Shown: piece after piece, positions 1 through 11,461 of the stretch
Numbering within the stretch: position 1 is the stretch's first letter
How the letters are laid out: the number at the start of each line of letters is the position of its first letter
DNA from: Oscheius sp. JU75
Lineage: Eukaryota; Nematoda; Chromadorea; Rhabditida; Rhabditidae
Reading direction: 5' to 3'
NCBI GenBank assembly: GCA_037178855.1
Contig: JASJZC010000006.1
Coordinates: 6,944,001 to 7,008,000 of the forward strand
DNA: 64,000 nt
Made by a program: the position numbers and the translations under genes
Notes under the pieces: generated by a model
Database searches by the model: none
Told to the model about the DNA's origin: nothing
The model's input: only the letters and a program-made list of their open reading frames with translations

Positions 1-3000
1 TCAAGCTCTGTGCGGAGAGATAAGGGAGCAAAGGGGAGCGCTCGGGGATGGCGCGACCAGATGTCAGCTGTTTGTGTGTGCGTAAAAAATAGATGAATCT
101 AACAATGTTTCTTGTTTGTAACTGATGAGATAAAAGGTACTGTTTGAGTTCTACACCCTTTTCTTTCTTTCACCTTGACGAATACATGCTTTGAAGCGAG
201 GAAACTCTCGGTTTTACAGCTTCCAGAGAGGCAAAAAGGTGAAGTCTAGCGAAAGTATTGGCTCATGAGGGAACGATAAATGTTAGATAAGATAAGAGGC
301 TGCAGCGGAAGGGATAGGGAACTTTAAAAGTAAAAGGAAATGGAAAAGAGGGATGTTGAAATGAGCTCAGACGGCACCAGAAATCTGAGAGAAAGAGCCG
401 TCTGGCTTTGAATGGATAAGGCAGTTGTGGAAATAGCGCGTTCCCAAGCAACTGCGAATAATGGCCAAAGCCTGACTCTTTTTGTTCAGGGAAGGGAAAT
501 TGGAAAATCAGACGAGTTCGCTCTATCTCTTCCTCAGATCAAAACACAACACTTGATCTTCAAAAAACAAACATTCGAAGAGGATTTCCACGTGAAAACC
601 CTGATTGTTTTTCGCCCTCCACTTGTCTAAGCTATGTTCAAATCTTTCTCCCTGAATCAAAAGAAAGAATCAGAGCCTCAAAGTTCACAAAGTTGGTGTT
701 CCAGAGAAGCTACAAGAGTGTATAAAAGAGTTCAAAAGCACTTTTTTCAGGCGGAAAAGACAATAGTAGTCATGGTAACAACAAGGAAAAGGACCTGAAT
801 CTCCGGGGAAATCAAGAAATTTATTCATAGTTGCAAAGACTTAAAAAAAGAGGACTTTGGAAAAGCTTTGATTTTTTATTATGACTAGAAACTATACTTC
901 TCCCCTTCCCAAAATAGGTTTTGGATGGATTTATAGACGTCTGGACTTTCGAAATCGGAGCAAGTGGTCGACTAGAGTAAATTAGGTGGTAGAGCATCTC
1001 TCGCTCTGACTCAATGCAGTAAGAAGGACTCACGTATGTGGACAGAGACGCAGAGAGACAGTTGGTCGAGGAAGGGGGTGGCTCACAAACAGCTCCTGGT
1101 ATCTCGTTGTACTTTTGGAAGCAGAGAGAACGTCCAGACAGAGGAGTAGATGACGAGGGCGGGAGGGTGGGAAAACAACAACCCGAGGAACGTGAGAGAG
1201 GCGAGAGAATAACAGGGAATCTGTTTTGAGGACGGTATATATTTAGACTTTGACCATTTCGCAACTTCTAGAGATTCAAAGCTGGTAGTATCTGGTCGAA
1301 CTTGTTTACCGGACTGTCCTTGTGAACACCGGTTGCAGTGGGAAAACAATCGTGTACGGTTTTGGCTGAAAAAGGAACAACCCTTCTTTTAAAAAGTTTG
1401 ATGTTTCGTCATGAAATGAGAAAATGGTTGTAAACACCAGTTTCTGAGCAGGATGACTGGACTCACAACAATGTGTTCCCGATGGTGACGCAACATTCCA
1501 GTCAGAATGCTGTTCAAAATCTTGCAAAAGTGCGAATATCTCTCACAAAGACGGGAATCGTCTTTGATTTAACATGGATTCTTCAAGCTTCCTATCGGGT
1601 TGAGGTCTGGAAAATGTCATTTTTTGGCCGCGTTTTGAGTCAGTGTTAGCGCAAGAGTTGCCGCTCGAACGGTATGACTTTGTCTTTAGCAATCGTTTTA
1701 CTGGGGATTGGACCAGACAAATTAGTCTACCGCCCTAACTTGTATAAATAAGTATTACCACAAACACAATCTTTCACCTTTTAACCGAAAAAGCTACCAC
1801 AAAATTTACAAATAAAGTTAAGTTATGCCCCCTCGGGGGTCATTGAGCCCAATTCCCACTCTTAGAAACCACTTCCTATTCTTGAACCCACTTCCTTTTC
1901 ACTCTTTGATCCCCCACTTCCATCCTTTTAAACCCACTTCTGACCCCTCGAATCACTCTTTGAAACCACTTTCCCGTCCCTCAAACCCAACTCGCTATCC
2001 AAGTAATGCTACAAAAAGACACAGAGATATTTGGGCATTTAATACTAGATGCTTTTCAAAAGCATCCTCTGAGGATTTCAAAGAAAATCAACGGAAAGTT
2101 TTTATAGTCTCTTTTTTATAGTCTCTTTTTTTCCCACAGTCCCTCGTTTTTGTCGGCCGTCCCTCAAAATTTCTAAAGACCCTAAAGGTATACTAGAGCC
2201 TGCTTTTCTGCCTCGTTTACTCTCAGAGTTGGCAGTCGCTCAATCTGTCAGGGTTGTTTGACACTACCTGTCAAGACCCCCAACGGGGCATCAGCCAAAC
2301 TTGTCATTCTAGAAAACAGAAATCGGGAAAATCTGTTTTCCCTCGCTTTGAAATTTCAAATTATTTTCAAAGGACTGAGGGCATGAGTCCTGAAACGGAC
2401 AGAGCTGTTTACTACGGTAGAGCTTTCTTTCTGAACTTCAAAATCCTTCTGTCAATCTTATTTTTCGACTATTCTTCCATTTTCTGCGTTGCTATTCGCG
2501 ATCCCCCGAGTAAAATCTTCTCGACAATCATCTTTTATTAAAAATAGAGCAAAACTCGTCTAACGACGGTTTATCAATACCAGATATTGTTTTTACTGTA
2601 ATTTCTGCGTTACATTCGAGTAAAACGCAGTTTTTATCGGCTAGGTTAGTTTTTTTAACGTCCTATCCCCCAATTGAAACATTGCAAACGACATGAAAGA
2701 GCTTTCCAGCCCAACAGACGTCTACTAGCTCATTTGACCAAACGTAGAAGGGTCTGCTCCCTCCAGATTTCGCCAAAGACTCTTACATGCTTTTAAATTC
2801 TTTTTTGTTTAATTTTTGTCTATTAAACACATTCAATAAAGTGGATGGATGTATTTGCTCATACTATCTTCGAAGTAACTCTCTGGCTCCATAGTATCTT
2901 GAAATGAGTATGTTCTGAGCTTTTATAATTAGTATTGACACTTTGTATGAGTAGATGCGTCCAATTACTCTTTTGAAACTCGTATAGACGCTAAAATCGA

Positions 3001-3167
3001 CATGAAAGCGGCAATAAGACGTAAATTGATCGAAAAATAGGTTTCGAAACATTTGTCTCTTGTCATAAGGGTCTTTCTTTCCCGATAACTCCAATTGACG
3101 TCTGCAGCCCAGATCTTTTTTCTATCCTTTCTTCCTTTTGCTCAAAAGTTTATGTATCATCTTCCAG
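1..3167. other. No recognised gene (intergenic)
   Basis: I find no coding region with a recognisable domain or a convincing set of exons here. Several open frames of 60-150 codons occur, but their composition is what A/T-rich or pyrimidine-rich DNA gives by chance. The stretch at about 1825-2000 is low in complexity (repeated CCACTTCC-like units read as Pro, Phe and Leu). A 30-nt dispersed repeat lies at 2264-2293. The 3' end of the stretch must hold the promoter of the eEF1B-delta gene, but no TATA box or other core element stands out. Confidence 0.5.
2264..2293 (+). repeat. Dispersed 30-nt repeat, copy 1
   Basis: This 30-nt block, starting CTACCTG and ending CAACGGGGCATCA, matches 45960-45989 at 27 of 30 positions by eye. 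The two copies are 43 kb apart and both lie in intergenic DNA. The flanking sequence does not align, so these may be conserved parts of a degraded mobile element. Confidence 0.5.
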
Positions 3168-3175
3168 GGTACAAA

Positions 3176-5415
3176 ATGTCCGTTGAAGGTCTCCTCAGCG
3201 AAGTTTTCGCCACCTGGAACACGCGCCTTACAATTAAGGCTGCCGATCAGGCCTTCTTCGGTGGAAAGCAAGTCTACACCAACGTTCCTCTCACCGCCAC
3301 CACATGCGACGGAGGAAACAAGGGTGCAGGTACGTCTGCCTTCGTTTGGTGTATTTCGGGGGCCTTTGCAGACAAGCAGAAGCTGAGTGGACAAGATGAG
3401 CTCGGCACTGCGATTAAAAACGCTCAGAACATCATTGATAAGGCTCTGGCTGGACAATCTGTAGGAGGCGGAAATGGTTAATTTTCGTTAGTCAGCACTG
3501 ATGTCGTATCGTAGAGCACTAATGTTGTGTGTAGTGGCTAACTGCTTTGTTTGCTCCTTTCCGTGAACATTACCAACTGATGCAGTTTCGAAATTACATC
3601 AGGTTTTGAGAAAAATTTGTTCAACGTTGACCTGCATGCTACACAGAATCAGTCCTGCAGCTTGCCTTTTCTTACACTTTTTAAGTTTGCGTTTTTCAGA
3701 CCAGAAGGTTCACACCGAAATCGCTGCTCTGAAGAAGGAAAACCAGGAGATCAAGAAGGAAGTCGCAGAACTACGCAAGTTGATCGAGAAGCTGGCCGTC
3801 AACACATCCTCCGTGAGTTTTCCCTCTTTTCCCTTAATGTGAGTAAATAGCGCTTACTGTTCGGCGATTCCAAGCGTGTGTTAATCCTCGGTGACGGCAA
3901 TCTATCCTTTTCACTATCACTGGCTAGATTGTTCCCCAACAAGCTCATAACTGCCACAGTTCTCGAAGACGATGCCACATTTGTGAAAACTTATGTCGAA
4001 GGAAAGACTAACATCGCACATCTGAGGAAATTGGATAATGTGGAGCTGAGATTCTCGACAGATGCGACGGATCTCCCATCTACGCTGAGCGGAGACGGCC
4101 ACGATGCAGTCATCATGAATTTCCCCCACCCTGGCGGAAAGACCAACTTGAAGAGGAGTCGCCAGTTGGCTCGAGGAGTTTTCCGCAGTCTACGGCACAG
4201 GACGGCCCCGTCTGTCGAGTTCAATTTGTCCCTCGCCGTCGGACAATCTGGAATCCCCTATGAAGCTCCAATCTGGTCAGAAGAGCCACCGGAGCATCGC
4301 TCCGACAGCTGGCAAGTTCTGCAAATCGCCAGTGAAGAAGGATGGCAGCTGCAGGAGATCCTTCCTATGGTTCCTTGGCTCTTTCCTGGCTACAAATCTT
4401 CCGGATACAAGTCGACGACAAAAGGATTCAACAACTACACAGCAGCACAACGACTCGTCTTCCGAAAGTACGAGAAGACTGAAGATTTCGACTTTTTGAG
4501 AGATTGTGCCGGATCTAGGAACTTCTTCTGTACGCTGATGCCATTCTTTATTCGGGACATTTCTTTTCTGTTCTCCTGTCCTAGCGAAGAAATCGAGATT
4601 AACGAGACCATCCTCCTGGATCTGATCAAGAACATTGCCGGAGGCATGGTGATCAAACTTGACGAGGTTCCGGAGCTCCGAACCATCTGTCGAGACCCGT
4701 TTCTTCCAAATCGCATCTACCGGATCTACTGGCAGACGACGACAACTGTACCGATGACAAGATTTCTCTGCAATCATCTCGATGGAATTCTTCGCCAACG
4801 GGTCATCCAACATATCGATAGCCATCACTTGCCTCTTATTCTCACGTAATAAAGTTAGAGTTAGATCTGCGCTTACTTCAAAACTGGGAAATCCATAAAT
4901 GTCGTGGCCTCTTCAACTTTGTCTAACTTTTTCGATTTCAGGCCCCTGCTCCTGCCGCCCCTGCTCCGGCTAAAGATGCAGATGATGATTTCGATCTTTT
5001 CGGATCTGAAGATGAAGACGAGGACGACGATGAGAAGAAGAAGATCGTCGAGGAGCGTCTGAAGGCCTATAACGAGAAGAAATCTGCCAAGCCTGGACCC
5101 ATTGCCAAGTCTTCGGTTATCCTGGATGTGAAGCCCTGGGACGATGAGACCGACCTTGTCGAGATGGAAAAACAGGTTCGCGGAATCGAGATGGACGGTC
5201 TTGTCTGGGGAGGCGCGAAACTCATTCCCATCGGATACGGTATGTTCCTTTTTTTGTCTCTTCAAATAATTTCGTTTTTAGGAATCAAGAAGCTTCAAAT
5301 CATCTGCGTAATCGAGGATCTGAAAGTTTCGGTTGACGAGCTCATCGAGAAGATCACCGGTGACTTCGAGGACCATGTTCAGTCCGTCGATATCGCTGCC
5401 TTCAACAAGATCTAA
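3176..5415 (+). CDS. EEF1D: Translation elongation factor eEF1B-delta (GEF subunit)
   Basis: This is the delta-type guanine nucleotide exchange subunit of eEF1, which reloads eEF1A with GTP in the cytosol. I read five exons: 3176-3329, 3372-3476, 3700-3812, 4942-5239 and 5282-5415. The N-terminus ([10 protein letters not shown]) resembles eEF1D. Exon 3 is a leucine-zipper coiled coil ([20 protein letters not shown]), which separates delta from beta subunits. Exon 4 holds the acidic [17 protein letters not shown] linker and the start of the catalytic domain ([14 protein letters not shown]), and the protein ends AFNKI as the family does. The first intron is 42 nt and in frame without a stop. 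The acceptor at 3166-3167 lies 8 nt before the ATG, as expected for trans-splicing. Intron 3 (3813-4941) carries another reading frame on the same strand. Confidence 0.93.
3851..4849 (+). CDS. BMT5-like methyltransferase with FDX-ACB domain, inside intron 3 of eEF1B-delta
   Basis: This single open frame has two recognisable parts. The N-terminal half starts [15 protein letters not shown], the SAM-binding motif of the BMT5-like (DUF2431) Rossmann methyltransferases, and continues with an HPGGK-type segment. The last ~100 residues (from [12 protein letters not shown], with NRIYRIYW near the end) are a ferredoxin-fold anticodon-binding (FDX-ACB) domain as in phenylalanyl-tRNA synthetase. The same order occurs in FDXACB1-type proteins. 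The likely substrate is RNA, but this is inference. The frame has no ATG before the SAM motif. It opens right after a TAG at 3848-3850 that could be a splice acceptor, in frame with exon 3 of eEF1B-delta (see findings). Start given is that acceptor; an alternative acceptor follows at 3874. The stop overlaps an AATAAA. Confidence 0.75.
   Translation, partial: RLLFGDSKRVLILGDGNLSFSLSLARLFPNKLITATVLEDDATFVKTYVEGKTNIAHLRKLDNVELRFSTDATDLPSTLSGDGHDAVIMNFPHPGGKTNLKRSRQLARGVFRSLRHRTAPSVEFNLSLAVGQSGIPYEAPIWSEEPPEHRSDSWQVLQIASEEGWQLQEILPMVPWLFPGYKSSGYKSTTKGFNNYTAAQRLVFRKYEKTEDFDFLRDCAGSRNFFCTLMPFFIRDISFLFSCPSEEIEINETILLDLIKNIAGGMVIKLDEVPELRTICRDPFLPNRIYRIYWQTTTTVPMTRFLCNHLDGILRQRVIQHIDSHHLPLILT
4848..4853 (+). 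terminator. Polyadenylation signal AATAAA
   Basis: The hexamer AATAAA overlaps the TAA stop of the methyltransferase/FDX-ACB frame and lies 88 nt before exon 4 of eEF1B-delta. It would end a transcript inside intron 3, as expected for an alternative last exon or a separate nested gene. Confidence 0.55.
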
Positions 5416-6190
5416 GCAGTTTTTCAGGTCATTTTTTTGTTGTGTAAATGACACTCTGCCTTATAAATTTCGGTAAATCCGTTTTTCTGGACTTTTTGTT
5501 TGTATTGTGGCCAAGAAATACGGGAAATGAAAAAGTCGAGCGGACGCTGTAGTTCAGCCCTCTAGAATACAGCAGCCTTAAAAATCAGTCGAAACTCACT
5601 CTTGGACTTTGATAGCAAAATAATTCCCCCAGGCGAATCCAAACACTGAATTAGATCAAATTCTAGCTTATGGATATCTTTGTTGAGCCTCATCAACCGA
5701 ACAAAGGTTCGCGGATGCATCTGATCTATTTTCTAAATAGATCAAACTAGTACATACCTACGAGACGATGTTCAGTCAGTCTTTGTTGGAGATTTCGTAC
5801 AGATTGATCGATCGGTTCTGGTAAAGGGGGAGAGTAACTCTTTTCTCAAAAGCTACCATATACTGAGGCTTGGTATCCTCATCCTCTCATTTTGAATTTT
5901 GCAGCATAATAGCTTTTCCGGAAGCTTGTCAAAGGTCTCGTCTGACAAGCTGCCCCTTCAGAAGAGCCATGTCTTATTTGACTCATCCCGTCTATCAATC
6001 GCAGACGAGCAACAAAACATATCCTCGATCAAACACAAACATATCTCGATCACAGTATGAGTAACTCCACCCGCTCATCATCCTTTGTCTCATCCCATCC
6101 CAAATATTTGCCATCGGTTATTTGAGCATCATTTGAAAAACAGTTGTCCACATAAAAAGATTCCAATTGAGCCTGTTAGCCAGCCTAACC
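5416..6190. other. Intergenic region, no gene seen
   Basis: This spacer lies between eEF1B-delta and the ShK-protein gene. No domain-bearing frame was found. It should contain the 3' UTR of the first gene and the promoter of the second. Confidence 0.5.
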
Positions 6191-6665
6191 ATGTTCTATC
6201 TTCTACTTCTACTAGTAACTTTGGTCAACTCTCAATTCAATCCAAACCCTTTGGTTGGATCATGTAATGATGCCGCCTCTGGATGTGAGACCCAGCCTGC
6301 TCTTTGTGGAATGCAGGAGATTGCAAGGACCTATTGCATGAAGACATGTCGACTCTGTAGTGGACAGCCTGGTCCATCTCCCATTCCATATCCATCCGCT
6401 TTCCCAAATCAGGGAGGATTTGGCCAAACCACTCAGCAAGTTCCCTTCCCACGTGAGTCGAGAGTCGAACGAGAGTGATAGGACTATTTCAGAGCAAGGT
6501 TTCGGGAGCAACAGCTTTGGAAATAGCTTCGACAACGATGTTCCACAGATCAATCCAAGATTTGTAGGAACCCAGGGACCGACAACTGCAAAGAGTTTGG
6601 AAAACTGGAATCAAGAACTGAACTTGCCTGAAACTGGTAATGATGTGGATGCTAACACTGCCTAA
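6191..6665 (+). CDS. Small secreted ShK-domain protein
   Basis: Two exons, 6191-6452 and 6493-6665, joined by a 40-nt intron, encode about 144 residues. The first ~15 residues (MFYLLLLLVTLVNS) are a signal peptide. A single ShK domain follows: six cysteines spaced as in the family, from GSCNDAASGCETQPALCG to TYCMKTCRLC. The rest is rich in Gly, Pro, Asn, Phe and Gln with no known fold. ShK modules occur in very many nematode secreted and surface proteins; the name comes from an anemone peptide and does not imply toxicity here. Function is unknown. I chose the ATG at 6191 because it begins the signal peptide; the frame is open a little further upstream without an ATG. Confidence 0.8.
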
Positions 6666-9600
6666 TACATTAAACTATTTCTTATATTCTGTACTCATTT
6701 GACACATCATGCACGAAGCAGTTCTTTCCCATTATTGTCCATGTGTCCTATCTGGATCTTCGTACCTACATCGTATATTCAGACTCATATTTCATGTCGT
6801 CTGTCCAGTGACTTGACTCTCTGGAGGAGATCATACAATTCCTCCTTACTTGGGGTATGTCTCTTGACTGCCTCGAAACCAAAAAAGACCATAGTTCTTA
6901 TTCTTTCCACTCTGTCCATCCCTAACTACTAATTCGTTGTGCATAGCCCACGCAAATCGCATAATTACCAGTAGCTGCTCGCAGTGATGGCGTATTTGCC
7001 ACCTTGATTCGTTGCGCAACTTTACGGCCGGATGCTCTGAATGCCTAATCCGTGACCGGGAGCGATTTATTACTTGGCATGGTGGATGGACAATCCCCGT
7101 TATCTAATGCTTAAAACAGTCTGTTTGCTTTTGGAGACAGCCGCCAAGGTCAATTCTAATTGAGCCTAATTTTGATCGCGGCAAGCTCTTACCTAATCGA
7201 CCTTTGGCGTTCCAGCACTGACCCCGGCTAATTACCGTAACCCGCTGGGTTACACATGCAACAAATTGCAGATCATATGTTGCTGCTTCAAAGCTAACAC
7301 TTTCGAGTACTAGGTAGGTTTGGAGTTTATGATTCGGTCCCTTCGGAAAGATGGCGGTAAGTTGAAAGCTCATTAGAGTGTTGCCACGGAAGCGCTGTCT
7401 ATTGGCGTGTAATCTGCCAATTAAGAGATATTCAGGCAGATACAGACAAGAACCAATCAGTGGGCAGGGATGACGCCTGACCGGCTGGAGCAAGGTGACG
7501 AGGAAGACTTCTTGGCATGTTTTCGAGGAAACTCGTGCAATTGTTTGCAACGGCAGGAGGACAATAAGGGGAATGATCACGGCTAGATAGATATCCATAG
7601 AATTGGCACTTCGGTCCAAATGCATTAGCCTTGCCCTGAAGAGAAAACTCCTCAGACAAACAAAAAGGATCTCCGAATGGCCATGGAGATTCTAAGGCAA
7701 CTGGGCAGAGAAAACCGGGAAAAACGTTGGCAAATTTAGAGCATCCGTACTCCAATGTGTGGTCAAACATCAAAGGAAACTGTGTGCGTCTGACAGTTTT
7801 CTTACCTTCCCTCTCAGGCTAGCTTTCTAGGCTAACGACCAAATTGTTTCGCACGTAATAGCAGACTCCCCAAAGTAGTAGTCACAACAAGCTCGACTGG
7901 CAGCTGCTGATCATCTGCTCAGCTCCAATTATAACTCCGAGCACATCCCGCATTCCCTTTCAGCCACCGCTCGCTCCCTCCGTCTTTCGTTCGATTCTGA
8001 TTCAACGTCTTCAATTATAAGACCGGCCCGGCTGCCATTGATACCAAAAACGGGATAACAATAGGGGTAAAGTGAGTAAGGATGGCTAGCAACCGACTCT
8101 GTATACATCGTGTTCGGTTACGGTAGGAGCAGGAAGACAAACTGTTTAGATCCCTTTGGATCTCGACTCAAAGTGTGCCAGAATTGGTTTGGCCGACCTG
8201 TGGCCTCCCAATTGCCTGTCTGAACAATGCCCTCCGCCTAATTAGTAGGCAGGCCGGCGGACTCCCGCTGGCGCTACCTGCTCTCTCTGTTCCACGCTTG
8301 TGCCGATTACCACCTGAGAACAGAATACTATAACAACCATTAATTGAACAAAACGGCCGACAGATGACAGTTTAGACCGGGGTTGAGGCCGTGTGTCAGA
8401 AATCCGAGAAGTGGGGCTCTGGGCTAGTAGGACAGCAGGAGCCATCGAAAGGATTGCGCACTGAGTTCACGATTAGCTTCTTATTTGTTTTGTACAGATT
8501 TGACAATAAAGTTATTTTCTTGTCTGACAGCGTTTCCCTCAGTTATAATCCTGTAAACTTCAATTACCCTCAACAAAATGTTTTGATCTGTCAAACTGTT
8601 CTCCCCGTTTTCTGTCAAACATTTCCTTCTTTATTCAAGTGTTGTCAGACTGCCCTGTCTTCTCGAACCAACCATCTCCAAAGTACTGAAAATCCTTCTC
8701 GCTTTCTAATTAGCAAACGAGTCGGTTTAAAACTTTGGTCCAATACTTCGTATAGCACAACATTCACAGACAGAACTGAAATATCTAGGTACAAGTTGAA
8801 AATTACACATTTCTGCTGAACAACTGATTTCTTTTGCTTCCTAGACTCTCCTTGTGTAATACTTGTTCTTTCATCTGTGTAGTGAGAGTAGACGACTCGG
8901 ATAACTGGACTTTAACGTTTACTCTTCTAATCAAAGTATTAAGTAAAATGTTGCCTACAGATAATCTCCTTCTGTTCTCACTACGGTGGACGATTAGAGG
9001 GGATCGCTTGCTTTGCGCAACAGTGTCATCAATCACGGAAAAAACGATTTATTGCTCTGCTGCTCCTTTCCCCGTATTGGAACTCTATTTTCCCACTTCG
9101 CATTCATCCCTAGACCAATGTGATACAGTTTGTATTCATTCTCGGGAATTGCATGGCGCGGATACGTGGAAATTGGCGTTTGCACAGCTGACCGGCAGCC
9201 CCATACTAGCACGCTACTTTTTGTATATCGTGTTGTTTGTACACACGCATATTAGTGACTTCTGAGAGGGCGGCAAGGGGATTACCCACATCTCAATCAG
9301 AGTATAATCCGGATGATGGGATGTAAAGGAAAGAGAGGATCAGACCGACCGACTGTTGTGGCTGGGCTTGAAGAAGGGCACAAACGTTTAGGGAAAAGGT
9401 CTTCTTACGCAATCTTGAGGAACATTGAACACGATGTCTTCAAGCCGAAGAGTGTTTCTCAGCTGAATAACCCTATGGGTTTTCCGGACAGCTTTCGAAG
9501 GACAGTGTCTGCTCCGCAGAAAGTAGAGCTCACAGTTCTGTTTGTTGTGAGGCACCCTGCTCAACAGAAGAGCGTACCAGAGTTGAACACTGTCAAAAGA

Positions 9601-11461
9601 CGGATGCGGAATGACAAACTTTAATAATGTTGTCGGACAGTTTATGTTTTAGACCTCAAAGTCTATCTTATTCACCTGTCAATAAGAAAGAAGGACATAC
9701 ACGATACTCAAACGGAAGTTTCCAAAGGATCATCATCATACTTCGAGTGTTGCAAAGACCAATCAAAGCAGCAGAAATTCAAAATATATGGAAATATATG
9801 GAGTAGTCTTGTGTTTGCCTCTATTATGTGGAAAGCCTGAGAAAGTTTTTGACTCTAGACCCCCGCAATGATAACTCGAGAAGCCAGTTTTCTAAGCTTC
9901 TTCCCTGCTCCTTCTCGTCTGGCTCGTCTTCTCGCGTGTCGGCTCACTTTCAAATGAGTGCCGGTAGAACAAAGACGCATGTTTGCTGAAACGACAACTC
10001 TCGGACACAACACAGCGGTCACTTTCTCCTGTACACCCGGGCCGAGGCGCAAACTGCTCATACATACATAGAACAAACATTGACACCACCAGTCGGCTGC
10101 TCCTGGATAGCGACTGGCTCGAAGGACTGTTGGCAAAGACAAGAAGATGGTTAATTTTAGGGGGACAAATATTTATTGTTTACCTCATAACATCTACTGA
10201 CGTCTCTCTCGAATGACCTAGCTACGAGAGCATCAACAAATTCAAACTTCGTCGGTCACACTTATCATCTTCTCGTCACCTTGTCACCATCTGTCTTCGA
10301 TTCTGACAGTCCCAACTGGCACCGCTTTCAAATCTCTTCCACTCTGAAAGTCTGGGTCTTGTAAAAATTCGTTCCCACGGGACTGTGACATTTCCGGTCG
10401 GGTTGTCGGGGAACCTTTGCGACAGTCCGTCGGCATGCTTTCCCAGAGAGGACAACTCATGCTGACTCATACTGTCCGGGAAAGATGTCCCTGGGCGCGA
10501 AAAGTGAGTGAACTTCGAGAGCCTTCAGGGCTGGCACAGCGGGCGGTCAACCAATAACGCGTTAATCATGTTGTTCAAATCCGAGAGAGCGAGAGCTAGC
10601 TGCCACCGCTGACGGCAATTTTCGGACTCTTTCCTACCGTAGTCCGGAAGAGAGAAAGTCATAACATATTGGAGATTGTGTTCCTTCGACTACAGTAGTG
10701 TGATGTCAGATGAACTGGTAATGGAGCTCGTTAAACACGACCGGGAATGAGAACATAAAACAGGTGTCGTCGTCAAATTTCATGGGAGTGGTTCAGGATT
10801 CAAACCGCGCTTTGTCTTTCCCTTTCCCACTCTGATCAAATCGATGAGACTGCTGCATAAACAGGCGGTATGTTGAAATGATTCCCTGCCAGAATCTGAA
10901 AGTTCTCCCTTTCCAGAGAGAACTTAGTCGTGCGCCATGGCCCGGTTTCGCCTCGGCGCTCTGCTGCATCGAAAATACATAGAGAAATTCGATCCGACCC
11001 GAGCCGGCCTGGTCTCCCACACAGACGGAAAGAGACTGTCGGACAAAAGAACTCTAGCTAGACGCTACTAATCTCTTCCCTTAAAGTTCGACGATGACGA
11101 GAAGATGATCCGCGTTCCCATGCCGACGGCGGGAAAAGAACGTGACCGCGGGGGAGATTCGGAGCTAGACCACCTTGGCGTGACAATAACCCGAGGAGGA
11201 AGTCTGTCTGATATCAACTATTTATAAAAACTCGAAAAATAATCCAGAGCTATGTATTTGGGGGAGGGAGGGAGAGAGGGACCAAATTAAGTAGGAGAGA
11301 AGAGAACAACATTGGAAGGAGGGGTCTGTACACCGATAAAGCCAAAACCTTGTGTAATACTGTGAACATCTTAGAGGCAACTGAGTCGGTTTCTGAGTGG
11401 CACTGAGAGGGGAGAAAGAAGAGACGAAACGAAACAAGAGTACCCGTCCAAAGAAGGTTCT
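6666..11461. other. Gene-poor region downstream of SoxB
   Basis: In nearly 5 kb I see no convincing exon on either strand. Open frames exist (for example 7104-7625 minus and 8834-9265 plus), but they lack recognisable domains, sensible splice sites or biased composition. CTACCGTAG, a palindrome that recurs in the window, occurs at 10634-10642. The stretch may hold regulatory DNA for SoxB and the SoxB 3' UTR, but this is inference from position only. Confidence 0.4.

Noticed and set aside
412..630. 72-codon plus-strand frame
   Set aside because: No domain, no flanking splice sites that extend it, and no support from composition.
10855..11240. Possible short exons just downstream of SoxB
   Set aside because: Frames there have no recognisable domain and the supposed splice sites do not connect them to any other exon.
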